This document shows, in pieces, positions 6,635 to 15,626 of a DNA stretch of 38,439 bases. Every line of letters starts with the position of its first letter. Positions within the stretch are counted from its first letter, which is position 1. Origin of the DNA: a virus; IMG/VR virus record IMGVR_UViG_3300044985_000146, positions 1 through 38,439 of that record; one strand, 5' to 3'. The notes below the pieces were generated by a model. It worked only from the letters and a program-made list of their open reading frames with translations. It did not search any database and was not told where the DNA came from. Position numbers and translations under genes: made by a program.

Positions 6635-7666
6635 ATGGCCCTGCGTGTAATTGAAGGCTTTGAGCAATACACGATAGGCAACTCAATCGAGTTGACACGC
6701 GGCGGTTGGAGTTCTAATTCCTTAATCACCAACATATCATTCGTCCTGAAAGCCGGTCGCCATGCTGGTGGGCAGGCGCTTGAGGTTGGCGGTAATGGCA
6801 TCAATCTTTGGCACAATGTTCCTGCAACCGATGTGTTCACTTGTGGCTTTGCCTACCGAACGGTAGATTCCGGTCCTGACGGCACGATTATGATGTACTT
6901 CCGGAATAACCTGATTGATCATTTGCGCCTGTCCCTTACCGCTGCCGGCGAACTCAGGCTGGACAGGGGAACCACGCAAATTGATGTCACCAGTGGACTA
7001 GGAATCGCTCAGGGCGAATGGCACTACTATGAGATCAATGCCACGATCCACAACAGCGCCGGCGCTTACGATGTTCACGTAGATGGGGCTCAGGTCTTTA
7101 GCGACACCGGCGTTGACACGCAAAATGGCGGCGCGGCCCAGGTGGATAACTTTGAGTTGGCGGGTGACGCGCTACTAGACCCTGAATTTGACGATATTTA
7201 TTTTCTCGATGATGCCGGCAGTGATAACACCGGACTGCTTGGCGATTGCCGTGTCGAGACAGTGTTTCCAGATGCGCTTGGCAACGAGAATGACTTCACG
7301 GCATCGCCGGCAGTTGACCAACACCTGAACGTGGACGATGGTGTAACGCCGGATGATGACACGACCTACAACCATTCGGCTACCGCGACCGACAGAGAGC
7401 TGTACGGGTTTGCCGCACTGGCCGGTAGCGTTGGCACGATATTTGGCGTCGATGCAAAGATGCTGGTGCGAAAAGAGGATGCCGGTTTTCGTGAGGTTCG
7501 GGTGATTGCTCGTAGCAATGTAACCGAAGTCGAATCAGTAAATCTGACGCTCGGCATTGAGTACGCTTACAAAAACAATATCTTTGAGAATGACCCGAAT
7601 GGTGGGACAGATTGGGACGAGGCCGCTGTCAATGCGGCACAGTTCGGCCTAGACCTGCAGACCTAG
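6635..7666 (+). CDS. LamG-like (jelly-roll) tail protein, copy A
   Basis: The 343-residue product opens with LRVIEGFEQYTIGNSIEL and carries the strand pattern of concanavalin/LamG-like phage proteins: FTCGFAYRTVDSG, LRLSLTAAGELRLDRGTT, WHYYEINATIHNSAGAYDVH, VDNFELAG, then DDIYFLDDAGSDNT. The C-terminal half (GDCRVETVFPDALGNENDF, then YGFAALAG, AVNAAQFGLDL) is the usual extension of this phage family. Such proteins are virion components, probably binding surface glycans. It is a paralogue of the gene at 19636-20709, sharing the (I/S)D(I/L)YxxDD turn, the G-x-x-x-V/I-E-x-x-xPDA segment and the E/N-A-A-(E/Q)-FG ending. The ATG lies 3 bases after the previous stop, with no strong ribosome binding site, so coupling is likely. 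Confidence 0.7.
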   Translation: MALRVIEGFEQYTIGNSIELTRGGWSSNSLITNISFVLKAGRHAGGQALEVGGNGINLWHNVPATDVFTCGFAYRTVDSGPDGTIMMYFRNNLIDHLRLSLTAAGELRLDRGTTQIDVTSGLGIAQGEWHYYEINATIHNSAGAYDVHVDGAQVFSDTGVDTQNGGAAQVDNFELAGDALLDPEFDDIYFLDDAGSDNTGLLGDCRVETVFPDALGNENDFTASPAVDQHLNVDDGVTPDDDTTYNHSATATDRELYGFAALAGSVGTIFGVDAKMLVRKEDAGFREVRVIARSNVTEVESVNLTLGIEYAYKNNIFENDPNGGTDWDEAAVNAAQFGLDLQT

Positions 7667-7670
7667 CGCC

Positions 7671-10547
7671 GTGACGCAGTACACGGAAACCGCGTGGGGA
7701 TCATCGGACGGTGTATACCCGACTTCCGTTCTTACTAAGCGGTGGGTAACTACCGGCGAAACCGTTGTCGCCTGCGCTGCCAACTCTGAGGCAGAAGATA
7801 ACTTTACCTTTGAGCATGATTGGTCTGCCTCTGCTCGCCGCCTTAACTCCCTTGATGCTATCGACGGTGATGCTAACCGCGACGATATAGAACTGCTGGC
7901 ACGTTTTCAGTTGAATGAAAATGCGACCGATAATTTTTACGCATTAACTGGTCGTGGCAGTGGCGCTGCAGCAAGTGAAACCGGTTACGTCGCTTCTGTA
8001 TTTGAAGCTGGCGTACAACAGTTGCGACTGCAAATTGTCAAATATGATGCCGGTACTCCCGCCGTCTTGGTCCTTGGACTACCGGACATAATTGCTAATT
8101 ACGTGACTGGCGAATGGCTGTACTTCCGGTTCCGCATCAACGGATCAGACCTCAAAGCAAAGCTATGGCGGATCGCTGACGACGAACCTTCTGCCTGGTC
8201 CGTTGAGACAACGAATGGCGATATCACCGCAGCAGGTTGGGGAGGAATTTCAAACTTTGTAAGTACCGGCCTGTGCGAAACCGATCTTCTCAGTATCGGT
8301 ACAAACGGTGACGCTGCACCGCTGCAAGTTGGTGACACTTCTGATCCCATCAGAATCACTGCTGCTTACGCGGCTGCGATCTACACAGACGATACGACGC
8401 CGGTAAGGATCTCGTCGGCCTACGCGGCTGCGATCTACACAGACGATACGACGCCGGTAAGGATCTCGGCGGCCTACGTGGCAGTGCTTTATGCGCCGGC
8501 AACCGACACACCGGTTGTCAGCGATCACCAGATACCGATTGAATGGGGGGCGGGGGTTGCCTCTGACCACCTGATACCCGCTGAATGGGACGGTCGATTC
8601 AATGTCGATTTTGTTATTCCGGCAGAGTGGGTAGCGACCGTTGAGTTTGACAGCCTGATACCCGTTGAGTGGGGTTTGCAAGTCGCCGGCGACCACCAAA
8701 TTCCGATAGAAGTGGGCGCTGGCATAGCGTCCGATCACCTGTCACCGATAGAGTGGACTGTCGGCATCGACTCCGACCACCAGATACCGTATCTCAATGA
8801 CGGTGCGATGAACTCCCCCCACATCATTCCGATTGAGTGGGTCGCTGATATGCCGGTAAGCGATCACCTGATTCCTACTGAGTGGGGCTTAGAGATCGAC
8901 AGCGATCATCTGATCCCGATTGAATGGGGCGCCGGGATTAACAGCGATCACGAAATTCCCTACCTCAACGATGGGGCTATGGCCTCGGATCAAATCATTC
9001 CGGTTGAGTGGGTGGCAACCGTTGCGCTCGATCATGTAATCCCCGTTGAGTGGACAATCGGACTCCCCAATTCCGACCATCAGGTTCCGGTCGATTGGGG
9101 CGGTGGCCTCGCCTCTGACCACCAGAGTCCGATTGAATGGACGGTCGGCATTGATAGCGACCATGAGATTCCGTACCTGAACGATGGTTCTATGGGCTCG
9201 GACCAGATCATTCCGGCTGAATGGATTGCAACCGTTGCGTTCGATAGCCTGGTGCCGGTCGAGTGGGGGCTTGAGCTTTCACATGACAGCATCATCCCGG
9301 TCGAGTGGTTTGCTCAACTGTCTATTGATTATCAGGTGCCTATCGAGTGGGGCGAAAGAGCCGACCGCTCCAAGAAGATCCCCAAGGAACACCCTCGAAA
9401 ATATAGATTAGATTTCGAGATCCCGATTGAGTGGGATGGTGGTGTCGGTGATATGGACTCCGACCACCAGATCCACATTGATTGGCGTGGTCCGATATCC
9501 AGCGATCACCAGATCCACATTGACTGGTCCGGGTTTATTGCCGGCGACCACATCATTCCGATTGAGTGGCAAACGCTGCTACCGGATAACGACAGCATCA
9601 TTCCGATTGAGTGGCAGCTTGGGCAGGGTCCGTTTGACTTCCAGATACCCGCTGAGTGGGGCGCTGGTGTCTCCGCTGACAACGAGATCCCGATTATGTG
9701 GTCCGGGTTTATCGGCGCAGACCAGATCATTCCCGTTGAATGGGTGCTGAACTTCGCGCTGGATAACCAGATACCCGCTGAGTGGCAGCTCGAAATACCA
9801 GACGCCGACTACCAGATACCGATTGAATGGGGCGAGGGCATAGAGCCTATCGCCCACGACAGCATCATTCCGATTGAGTGGAAGTCTTTCATCGACGCAG
9901 ACCACGGCGTACCGGTTGAGTGGGTTGCGGAGTTTGGAGAGAACCAGACCATCCCGGTCGAATGGGCGCTTAATTTCGCACTGCAGCACCAGATACCGGT
10001 CGAGTGGGGCCAAGGCAGTTTAATCGGCATTGAGATCCCTGCCGAATGGGCTGGCGGGATTATGGCCGGGCAGACCATCCCGGTTGAGTGGCTTGTCGCT
10101 ACCGATCCAGTCACCGCAGATTTCGTGATACCGATAGAGTGGCTACAAGGCTTGGCTGCCGACAGTCAGATCCCGGTCGATAACGTAGTGGCGCTTCTCC
10201 GGATCACCAGCGTAATTCCGCTTGAGTGGCGTCTTATTGGCTTCCATCCGTTCGTGGATCATCGCTTTGACTGTCTGATTTGGGCGGCTGATTGCGCGCC
10301 TACGATATTCGTTGCCGAAGCGTCACCGACGCGCTGGATAGCCGATGAAAAAGAGGTATTTCAAAGCTACGCATCCCGAGAAATAGCTCGCGCCGAGCCT
10401 GCAACTACACTGTGGACAGCCTGCAAAAGCGACACTGGTTGGCGAGCCGCAAGAGACACCGGCAGGACTTGGGTTGCCGACGATCCGCGTACATGGATTG
10501 CAGAACCCGGACCAACTCGCTGGACTAGCGATGCTTGGCCGGTTTAG
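7671..10547 (+). CDS. Large tail protein: jelly-roll head plus about 40 IPxEW repeats
   Basis: The 958-residue product starts at GTG, 4 bases after the LamG-like gene; no nearby ATG is in frame. Residues about 40-225 have a LamG-like pattern (IELLARFQLNEN, WLYFRFRINGSDLKAKLWRI). Residues 233-284 contain 18-residue AYAAAIYTDDTTPVRIS units. Residues 285-857 are about 40 tandem copies of a 14-residue unit, consensus DHQIPIEWGAGIAS, in which I-P-x-E-W is nearly invariant. Three units are replaced by DHEIPYLNDGAM. Residues about 887-958 are Trp-rich short repeats (PTRWIADE, RTWVADDP, RTWIAEPG). The regular short period suggests a beta-solenoid or extended fibre. It is surely a virion tail component by context. 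Receptor binding is inference. I know of no characterised function for the repeat. Confidence 0.75.
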   Translation: MTQYTETAWGSSDGVYPTSVLTKRWVTTGETVVACAANSEAEDNFTFEHDWSASARRLNSLDAIDGDANRDDIELLARFQLNENATDNFYALTGRGSGAAASETGYVASVFEAGVQQLRLQIVKYDAGTPAVLVLGLPDIIANYVTGEWLYFRFRINGSDLKAKLWRIADDEPSAWSVETTNGDITAAGWGGISNFVSTGLCETDLLSIGTNGDAAPLQVGDTSDPIRITAAYAAAIYTDDTTPVRISSAYAAAIYTDDTTPVRISAAYVAVLYAPATDTPVVSDHQIPIEWGAGVASDHLIPAEWDGRFNVDFVIPAEWVATVEFDSLIPVEWGLQVAGDHQIPIEVGAGIASDHLSPIEWTVGIDSDHQIPYLNDGAMNSPHIIPIEWVADMPVSDHLIPTEWGLEIDSDHLIPIEWGAGINSDHEIPYLNDGAMASDQIIPVEWVATVALDHVIPVEWTIGLPNSDHQVPVDWGGGLASDHQSPIEWTVGIDSDHEIPYLNDGSMGSDQIIPAEWIATVAFDSLVPVEWGLELSHDSIIPVEWFAQLSIDYQVPIEWGERADRSKKIPKEHPRKYRLDFEIPIEWDGGVGDMDSDHQIHIDWRGPISSDHQIHIDWSGFIAGDHIIPIEWQTLLPDNDSIIPIEWQLGQGPFDFQIPAEWGAGVSADNEIPIMWSGFIGADQIIPVEWVLNFALDNQIPAEWQLEIPDADYQIPIEWGEGIEPIAHDSIIPIEWKSFIDADHGVPVEWVAEFGENQTIPVEWALNFALQHQIPVEWGQGSLIGIEIPAEWAGGIMAGQTIPVEWLVATDPVTADFVIPIEWLQGLAADSQIPVDNVVALLRITSVIPLEWRLIGFHPFVDHRFDCLIWAADCAPTIFVAEASPTRWIADEKEVFQSYASREIARAEPATTLWTACKSDTGWRAARDTGRTWVADDPRTWIAEPGPTRWTSDAWPV
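8367..8474 (+). repeat. 54-bp near-perfect tandem duplication
   Basis: Two adjacent 54-base units (8367-8420 and 8421-8474) differ only at the base after TCTCG, within the last 10 positions. A degenerate third unit begins at 8475 (TACGTGGCAGTG). Each encodes the 18-residue segment beginning YAAAIYTDDTTPVRIS. Near identity at silent sites points to a recent duplication. Confidence 0.9.
8523..10243 (+). repeat. Array of about 40 units of 42 bp coding the IPxEW repeat
   Basis: The reading frame repeats every 42 bases (14 codons) with small insertions of 1-3 codons. The DNA core is of the type ATTCCGATTGAGTGG. Larger blocks recur: a unit SPIEWTVGIDS followed by IPYLNDG(A/S)M, then IIP(V/A/I)EW(V/I)A, is found near 8738-8850 and 9123-9240, with a related block near 8940-9030. 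This indicates multi-unit duplication on top of the basic period. Confidence 0.85.
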
Positions 10548-10616
10548 TATCGGGCCTGACCTGGGGAGGCCGATTCTTAACGGAAACTCAGGCTATGAAA
10601 TAGCGTTCCCTATCTG

Positions 10617-11030
10617 ATGATTACCAAAATTGCCGGGTGTTGGGACACGCTCATGCTCCCTTCCCCGTTAGTGGAATACAAAAGTCGCTGGAAGTTCCTA
10701 GTAATGGGCTTTGAGTTGGACGGTATTTACATGGCTCCGGTGACGGGGGAGAAACGGGTTATAGAAGTGGATGATGTTATGGATGCAGTCACGGCGAATC
10801 CTGAACTGATCCCCGTATTGGTAGACGAGTGCTCGCCCAATCGACTTCATACGTTTGAACACCCGCAAGATGCCCTATACATATTCGGTCGTACCGGCAT
10901 GAGTTTCTTCGGTGGATGGGAAGGGGAATCGGTTAGCATCGAGCCCCCCGGCGAACTGACTTCTTACCTTCAACCAGACCAGGCGGCGGCGATTGTTCTC
11001 TATGACCGGATGAGAAAGTCATGGCAATAA
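10617..11030 (+). CDS. Hypothetical protein
   Basis: A 137-residue soluble protein with no signal peptide and no recognised motif. It has a plausible globular pattern (SRWKFLVMGFELDGIYMAPV; EKRVIEVDDVMDAVTANPEL; PQDALYIFGRTGMSFFGGWE). The ATG at 10617 is the first usable start, because an in-frame stop lies at 10596-10598. The GGGGAGG at 10563-10569 is too far away to serve it, so initiation looks weak. Its end overlaps the start of the next gene by 10 bases. It is inserted between two fibre-like genes, so a chaperone or adaptor of tail assembly is conceivable. Nothing in the sequence proves it. Confidence 0.55.
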   Translation: MITKIAGCWDTLMLPSPLVEYKSRWKFLVMGFELDGIYMAPVTGEKRVIEVDDVMDAVTANPELIPVLVDECSPNRLHTFEHPQDALYIFGRTGMSFFGGWEGESVSIEPPGELTSYLQPDQAAAIVLYDRMRKSWQ

Positions 11031-12742
11031 CGCTCAACGACAACAGACAGCTTATTGATGAGGCTGATGGACTCACTGACTGGACTGGTCACGACGCTAC
11101 TGATACCACTGATCCAGTGCCTATTGAGGCTTCAAATTGGGTGGGAGCCAATGTCGGCGCAGAGATATTCGTCGGCTATCACACGATAGCTGCAACCGAC
11201 CTGAGTGACGCTGTGATCTATGCTTGGGTATTTTCACGCCTCTCCCTGGGTGATACGGATGATGCAAACGGTGGCTTGATGATCATGCTGGCAGATGCCA
11301 CGCCAGATCGCATAGGCTACAAAGTGAACGGGGCGGATTTAGCCGCCTTTCGTCACGATGAAGGGCCGACCGGTTGGCAGTGTCCAGCTCTGGACACAAC
11401 AAGTCTCCCCGCATCGCCCCTTGTAGACGCAGGGGACGCGGGAAATATCGACCTAGTGAATATCGTAGAGGTCGGAACGATTGTAAACAGCTTGGTAGCC
11501 GCGCCGGGAATGAACCCGACCTATAACGTGGACATCATGCGGTACTTGGACGTTGCCGAAAGTGGTATCGACGGTTGTGCTGCTGACATTGTTGGCGGGA
11601 CAGAGGGTGATCCCGGCATATTTTCAGAGATAGCTGTTGCAGATAGAGCCATTGGCGACTTGCAAGCACACGGTCTGGTAAGGCAGCTTGCTGCCGGGGT
11701 GGTCGGTTGTCAGGGGCCGCTTCGCTTTGGCAATGCCACAGGTACGGCTGCCTCATGGTTTGAAGATTCCAACGGCACGATGGTATTCGAGGGCCGCGGA
11801 TTCCGAACGGATCTCTACAAGATTTTCATAACCGATAACGGCACAGGTACAACGACTTTTAGACTGCACGGCTATGCCCTCATCGCACCTACGGGTGTCG
11901 GTGCGGAGTTCGATGCGGATACCGACACAGACGTAACCGATGTGGTGTTCGACAATGGCTGTCGAATCGCTGGCTACATCGGCGGTATCGGGCTGCAATC
12001 AGGACACATCTGTACGGACAGCATCATCACGGACAGTGGACAGGTTCGGGCGAATGGAGCCACCATGAACGGCTCGTCTGTCTTAGCGTCTACCGTCGCG
12101 GCTGATGTTGGCGCGTTGGAGTGGGACGTAGCCACCGAGCCGGATGGTTTGCTCGATGATATGACGTTTGAGATGGGAGCTGCCGACCATCACGCAATCG
12201 ACTTCGGCACGGCCTTCGATTCATCATTGGTTTCGGTCACGATTAGAGGCGCTGCCTTCAACGGCTTTGGCGCGGTTGACGATGCCGACGCTTCGACGCT
12301 TCGCTTCTTGGCAGGCAGCGGCAATCTCACGCTTAACCTGATCGACTGCACGGTAGACGGTGTAAGCCCGGTTGCCAGTGGCGGTGGTCAAAACTTTAGT
12401 GTTGACGATGCTGCAGGCATGACCGTGACAGTAGTGGTCGCCCCTGTTACGTTGCTGATAAGTGCTACGGACGAGGCAGACTTACAGCCAATTCAGGACG
12501 TACAGACTTCGATTCACCTGGCAGCTTCGCCATTTACGGAGCTGATGAACGAGGATACGACAGCAGGCGGCTTGGCTTCTGAGTCCTATGCAGGATCAAC
12601 GCCAGTCGATATTGTCTGGAAAACACGAAAGTCGGATGAGCTTGATGATCCGAGATATTTTGCACAATCAGGACTTGGGGAGATAACCAGCGATGGTTTC
12701 ACGCTGGCCGTATTGATGAAAGAGAACATAATTATTCCATAA
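11021..12742 (+). CDS. Tail or fibre-like structural protein
   Basis: The 573-residue product is acidic, rich in G, A, T, D and S, and poor in Lys, like phage fibre proteins. Regular short strands run through residues 180-470 (SEIAVADRAIGDLQAHG; VVFDNGCRIAGYIGGIGL; SLVSVTIRGAAFNGFGAV; LTLNLIDCTVDGVSPVASGG), consistent with a beta-helical or beta-rich fold. The C-terminal 95 residues (VTLLISATDEADLQPIQDVQ, ending in FTLAVLMKENIIIP) look like a separate beta domain seen at the ends of tail proteins. Start overlaps the preceding gene by 10 bases. There is no enzymatic motif. A tail or appendage role is inferred from composition and neighbours. Confidence 0.6.
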   Translation: MAITLNDNRQLIDEADGLTDWTGHDATDTTDPVPIEASNWVGANVGAEIFVGYHTIAATDLSDAVIYAWVFSRLSLGDTDDANGGLMIMLADATPDRIGYKVNGADLAAFRHDEGPTGWQCPALDTTSLPASPLVDAGDAGNIDLVNIVEVGTIVNSLVAAPGMNPTYNVDIMRYLDVAESGIDGCAADIVGGTEGDPGIFSEIAVADRAIGDLQAHGLVRQLAAGVVGCQGPLRFGNATGTAASWFEDSNGTMVFEGRGFRTDLYKIFITDNGTGTTTFRLHGYALIAPTGVGAEFDADTDTDVTDVVFDNGCRIAGYIGGIGLQSGHICTDSIITDSGQVRANGATMNGSSVLASTVAADVGALEWDVATEPDGLLDDMTFEMGAADHHAIDFGTAFDSSLVSVTIRGAAFNGFGAVDDADASTLRFLAGSGNLTLNLIDCTVDGVSPVASGGGQNFSVDDAAGMTVTVVVAPVTLLISATDEADLQPIQDVQTSIHLAASPFTELMNEDTTAGGLASESYAGSTPVDIVWKTRKSDELDDPRYFAQSGLGEITSDGFTLAVLMKENIIIP

Positions 12743-12756
12743 CTGAGGACTAGCAA

Positions 12757-15243
12757 ATGTCTGACACAATTCTTGCCGGCGATCTGACCGTCTACTACCT
12801 TGACGATAATCGTCGCAAACAAATTCGCTGGACTGGCTCACCGCTCAAGACCGCCAGCCAAAAGCAGATTGACGTTTACAGTGCGGCAGAGGATCTGTTC
12901 ACCCTGCCGACACAGCAAAACGATGGCCTGATCTACTCGGCAGAAACACCGGGCGAATACACCATTGGCATTATTGACGCTGGCGATCTTGAGCCGTGGT
13001 TTATCGACTTCAATACCATGCAGCACATCATTGGCGACTTCGCTAACTTTACCGGCTGTGCGCTGAAAACGAGTGGTTGGACGCGAGTGCTGCCCGCTGA
13101 TGGTACTGAGAATATCGGCATACTGGTTGTTCCCGTTGACTCTGGCGGCGCTATTGTCGAGGGCGATATCGGATTTGATATTGTCCACGCCTCGGGCGAT
13201 GCAGGAACGCTGCTTGATGTTGTTATCACTGGTGGCGCAACTGATTACCTTTGGGTCCGTCCAGACACAAACTTGCTGGTAGACGATTTCAACACGGCAT
13301 CTGGCAACCTGACCGCTAATGCTCACATATCGGTACAGGCAGCGATTGGTCATACCGGCGAAATGGTGTGGGGCAATGTGTTCTCGCAGGGCGCGCTGGT
13401 CAGCGACACTCATATCTTTATTTTCAAAGATGGCGTGAAGGTAACGGGAGTTCAGGACACTGATAACGATTTCTGGCCTGACGGACAAGTGGATCGACCT
13501 ATCCCGATTACCGACTACCAGACTACCGCGTTCCCGATTATTGACTTGGCCTTTTTGACGGTCAAAGCCAACCAGTACGGCAGCAAATACACCAACGCCG
13601 TTATCCGAATGAACAGTGCTTCGGGCGGTAACGTGTCGGCTGGCCTGTCCTCGGGCAACGACATTACCAACACGACTGGCTATGCCTCGATCACGGTCGC
13701 CGGCGGTACGGGTAACTTCACGGTTGGCGATGAGATTAGCGGCGATGTTTCCACTGCAAGAGCGATCATCACGCAGATTGACAACCCCGGTGCAACAGCC
13801 ACGTATCACTACTATCTGGTAGGCGATCCGCTAACCGACTTCAACGGATCGGAAGCGATTACCAACGAGGACGATACGGGTGCGGCCACCAGCTCGGGCG
13901 CAGTAGCAGCACAAGGCCCGGCGCTGACAACGTGGTTCGACGGTAATGCGTTCCCGACCTACGCTTTCACCAGCACACCGACTGACGTTGACGACGATGG
14001 CAACACGGAAGAATACGGCATCGAGATCAATCTTCTGGCGGCCTCGCTGGCGCAAATGCACGAATACAATAAGTTCGCGCAGATGCGGGGCAGTGTTCTT
14101 GATCACGATGGTCTGGATGGTGAGGAATGGATCGGCATTGATTTTGCAATAAACTTCGCAACCATCAGCGGCACCGTGGCAGAGGGCGCGGTCGTAACGG
14201 GCGCAACGTCCGGGGCGACTGGCGTAGTCGTGTCGAATCCCGGTGGCACTAACGATACGGCGCTGATTAGAAACACTCGCGGCGAGTTTGTTGACGGTGA
14301 ACGCATCTTTGAAAACGATGGTACGGATGAGTTCGATGCCGCAAGCCTGTTGGTGGATATCATTACGCCTGTGGCCGAATCGTCATTCGGTACGCTGGCC
14401 GGCACCAGCTTCTTCTTCTCTCGCGGTGTTGTGCCACTCAATTACAAGGGCGCGGAGGAAAACCTGTGGTCAACCATCGACGCCGCCGGCGGCCCGAGAT
14501 CGAGGCCGACAACGATCACCATGCAGATTTTGAATCTGCTGCAGTTCGATTACGCGAGCTGCTCAAGGCTACTCATTGCCGGCGGTGCAATCAACAAGGT
14601 TGAATACTCGGCAACGGGTGGCGAGGCGATTGGCGATGCCACGCTTACGGTTGACGGTACGATTGCAGCCGATGTACCCGGTAAGACTACTGGCGGCCAC
14701 TTCACGCTGCGAGACAAGGACGACAACGACCGCGAATATGTGATTCGGTACTCGTCCTACGATGCTGTAACAGGAGTAATCACGCTTGCCAATGTGGTGA
14801 TCGCATCTGCAACCGCAGCCACGGAAACCACCATTCAGCAAGTCGGTGCGTTTGCGACCGCCCTGGTTGGCGATCTGGTGGTGAATGAGGGCAACGGCCA
14901 CAATGGTCATTCCTACATATCGCAGATCGTGGACGATGATAACTGCGTCATTAACCCGCCGATTACAGACCAGACAACCGGCGATGCTATCGAGCTGAAC
15001 GCTTGCCCGATTGTGGTCAACACGCTTGACGATGTGTTCTTCTTCATCGTGTTTGAGTTCAAGGAAGCTAACGGATTAGCGTCCGGATCAATGGTCTATC
15101 TCGGAGACATTGAGGCTCGCGTCGTGGTCAGAAACACAAGCGATGCAGCAATCAAGATCAAGGGCTATACGGCTGACGTACAGATCAGCACCACAGGTGG
15201 TGTCGCTAGTGCCACGCGCATCGAAAACACGGTATATGCCTGA
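12757..15243 (+). CDS. Large virion structural protein with GATSGAT-type motifs
   Basis: The 828-residue, acidic, beta-rich protein has a good start (GAGGA at 12745-12749, 7-base spacing). Two stretches carry the phage structural motif in which a G(E/D)xI/V-x-G turn precedes an SGA(T/x)-G-x-V strand. The first is NFTVGDEISGDVSTARAIIT (about 319-339). The second is EGAVVTGATSGATGVVVSNP (about 476-495), followed by GEFVDGERIFEN. The middle contains a well-conserved-looking globular segment (SSFGTLAGTSFFFSRGVVPL; RPTTITMQILNLLQFDYA), and the C-terminus is again beta-type (VYLGDIEARVVVRNTSDAAI). It is most likely a tail or baseplate-like appendage protein. I cannot assign a more exact role. The next gene starts on the last base of its stop. 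Confidence 0.65.
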   Translation: MSDTILAGDLTVYYLDDNRRKQIRWTGSPLKTASQKQIDVYSAAEDLFTLPTQQNDGLIYSAETPGEYTIGIIDAGDLEPWFIDFNTMQHIIGDFANFTGCALKTSGWTRVLPADGTENIGILVVPVDSGGAIVEGDIGFDIVHASGDAGTLLDVVITGGATDYLWVRPDTNLLVDDFNTASGNLTANAHISVQAAIGHTGEMVWGNVFSQGALVSDTHIFIFKDGVKVTGVQDTDNDFWPDGQVDRPIPITDYQTTAFPIIDLAFLTVKANQYGSKYTNAVIRMNSASGGNVSAGLSSGNDITNTTGYASITVAGGTGNFTVGDEISGDVSTARAIITQIDNPGATATYHYYLVGDPLTDFNGSEAITNEDDTGAATSSGAVAAQGPALTTWFDGNAFPTYAFTSTPTDVDDDGNTEEYGIEINLLAASLAQMHEYNKFAQMRGSVLDHDGLDGEEWIGIDFAINFATISGTVAEGAVVTGATSGATGVVVSNPGGTNDTALIRNTRGEFVDGERIFENDGTDEFDAASLLVDIITPVAESSFGTLAGTSFFFSRGVVPLNYKGAEENLWSTIDAAGGPRSRPTTITMQILNLLQFDYASCSRLLIAGGAINKVEYSATGGEAIGDATLTVDGTIAADVPGKTTGGHFTLRDKDDNDREYVIRYSSYDAVTGVITLANVVIASATAATETTIQQVGAFATALVGDLVVNEGNGHNGHSYISQIVDDDNCVINPPITDQTTGDAIELNACPIVVNTLDDVFFFIVFEFKEANGLASGSMVYLGDIEARVVVRNTSDAAIKIKGYTADVQISTTGGVASATRIENTVYA

Positions 15244-15626
15244 TGAAAGATAGACGAGTTGAGCCCGAGGTATTTATTGAGGGCGTCGATGTAATTATTC
15301 GGCTGGATTTGGGTAAGCATAAGGAAATGCTTACTCAGACCACGACTGAAATGCACTCGTTTCGTGAAGCTGCGGCGCACGAAAGCAAGAGGAAGCGGCA
15401 TTACTATCGGTTGATTGGTGGCGGCAAGTACGACGATGATGCGCTGGAACGGTCGGTAGTCCAAATTCGTCAAAACATTGTGCATCTGACTCGCAAAGCG
15501 GAAGCCGCGCAGGAAAAGATCGAACACCATACGTTGATTGTTGACACGCTGACTGCGAACTTAGAGAAGTACGAACGCCGCTTTGCTCAGCTCAATGGTA
15601 ACGGACAGCTATGCCCCTCGTTATAG
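15243..15626 (+). CDS. Small coiled-coil hypothetical protein
   Basis: The 127-residue protein starts at the TGATG junction with the preceding gene, so translation is probably coupled. It has a short beta start (EPEVFIEGVDVIIRLDLG), and then a long charged helix (LERSVVQIRQNIVHLTRKAE and QEKIEHHTLIVDTLTANLEK) that would form a coiled coil. Its 3' end overlaps the next gene by 16 bases. Coiled-coil proteins of this size in tail operons may be assembly chaperones or trimerisation partners of fibres. No family is recognised. Confidence 0.6.
   Translation: MKDRRVEPEVFIEGVDVIIRLDLGKHKEMLTQTTTEMHSFREAAAHESKRKRHYYRLIGGGKYDDDALERSVVQIRQNIVHLTRKAEAAQEKIEHHTLIVDTLTANLEKYERRFAQLNGNGQLCPSL

Noticed and set aside
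8523-10243. Regular repeats considered as a CRISPR array
   Set aside because: Units are in-frame coding repeats without unique spacers or constant DNA repeats; the protein pattern explains them.
10553-10571. Inverted repeat GGCCT...AGGCC between the IPxEW gene and the next gene
   Set aside because: Only five pairs with a nine-base loop and no U-tract; too weak to call a terminator.
12838-13809. 323-codon open frame on the minus strand inside the 828-residue structural gene
   Set aside because: It is a shadow of the sense gene: its product is Arg/Val/Asn-rich without domain pattern, and no ribosome binding site or promoter was seen.
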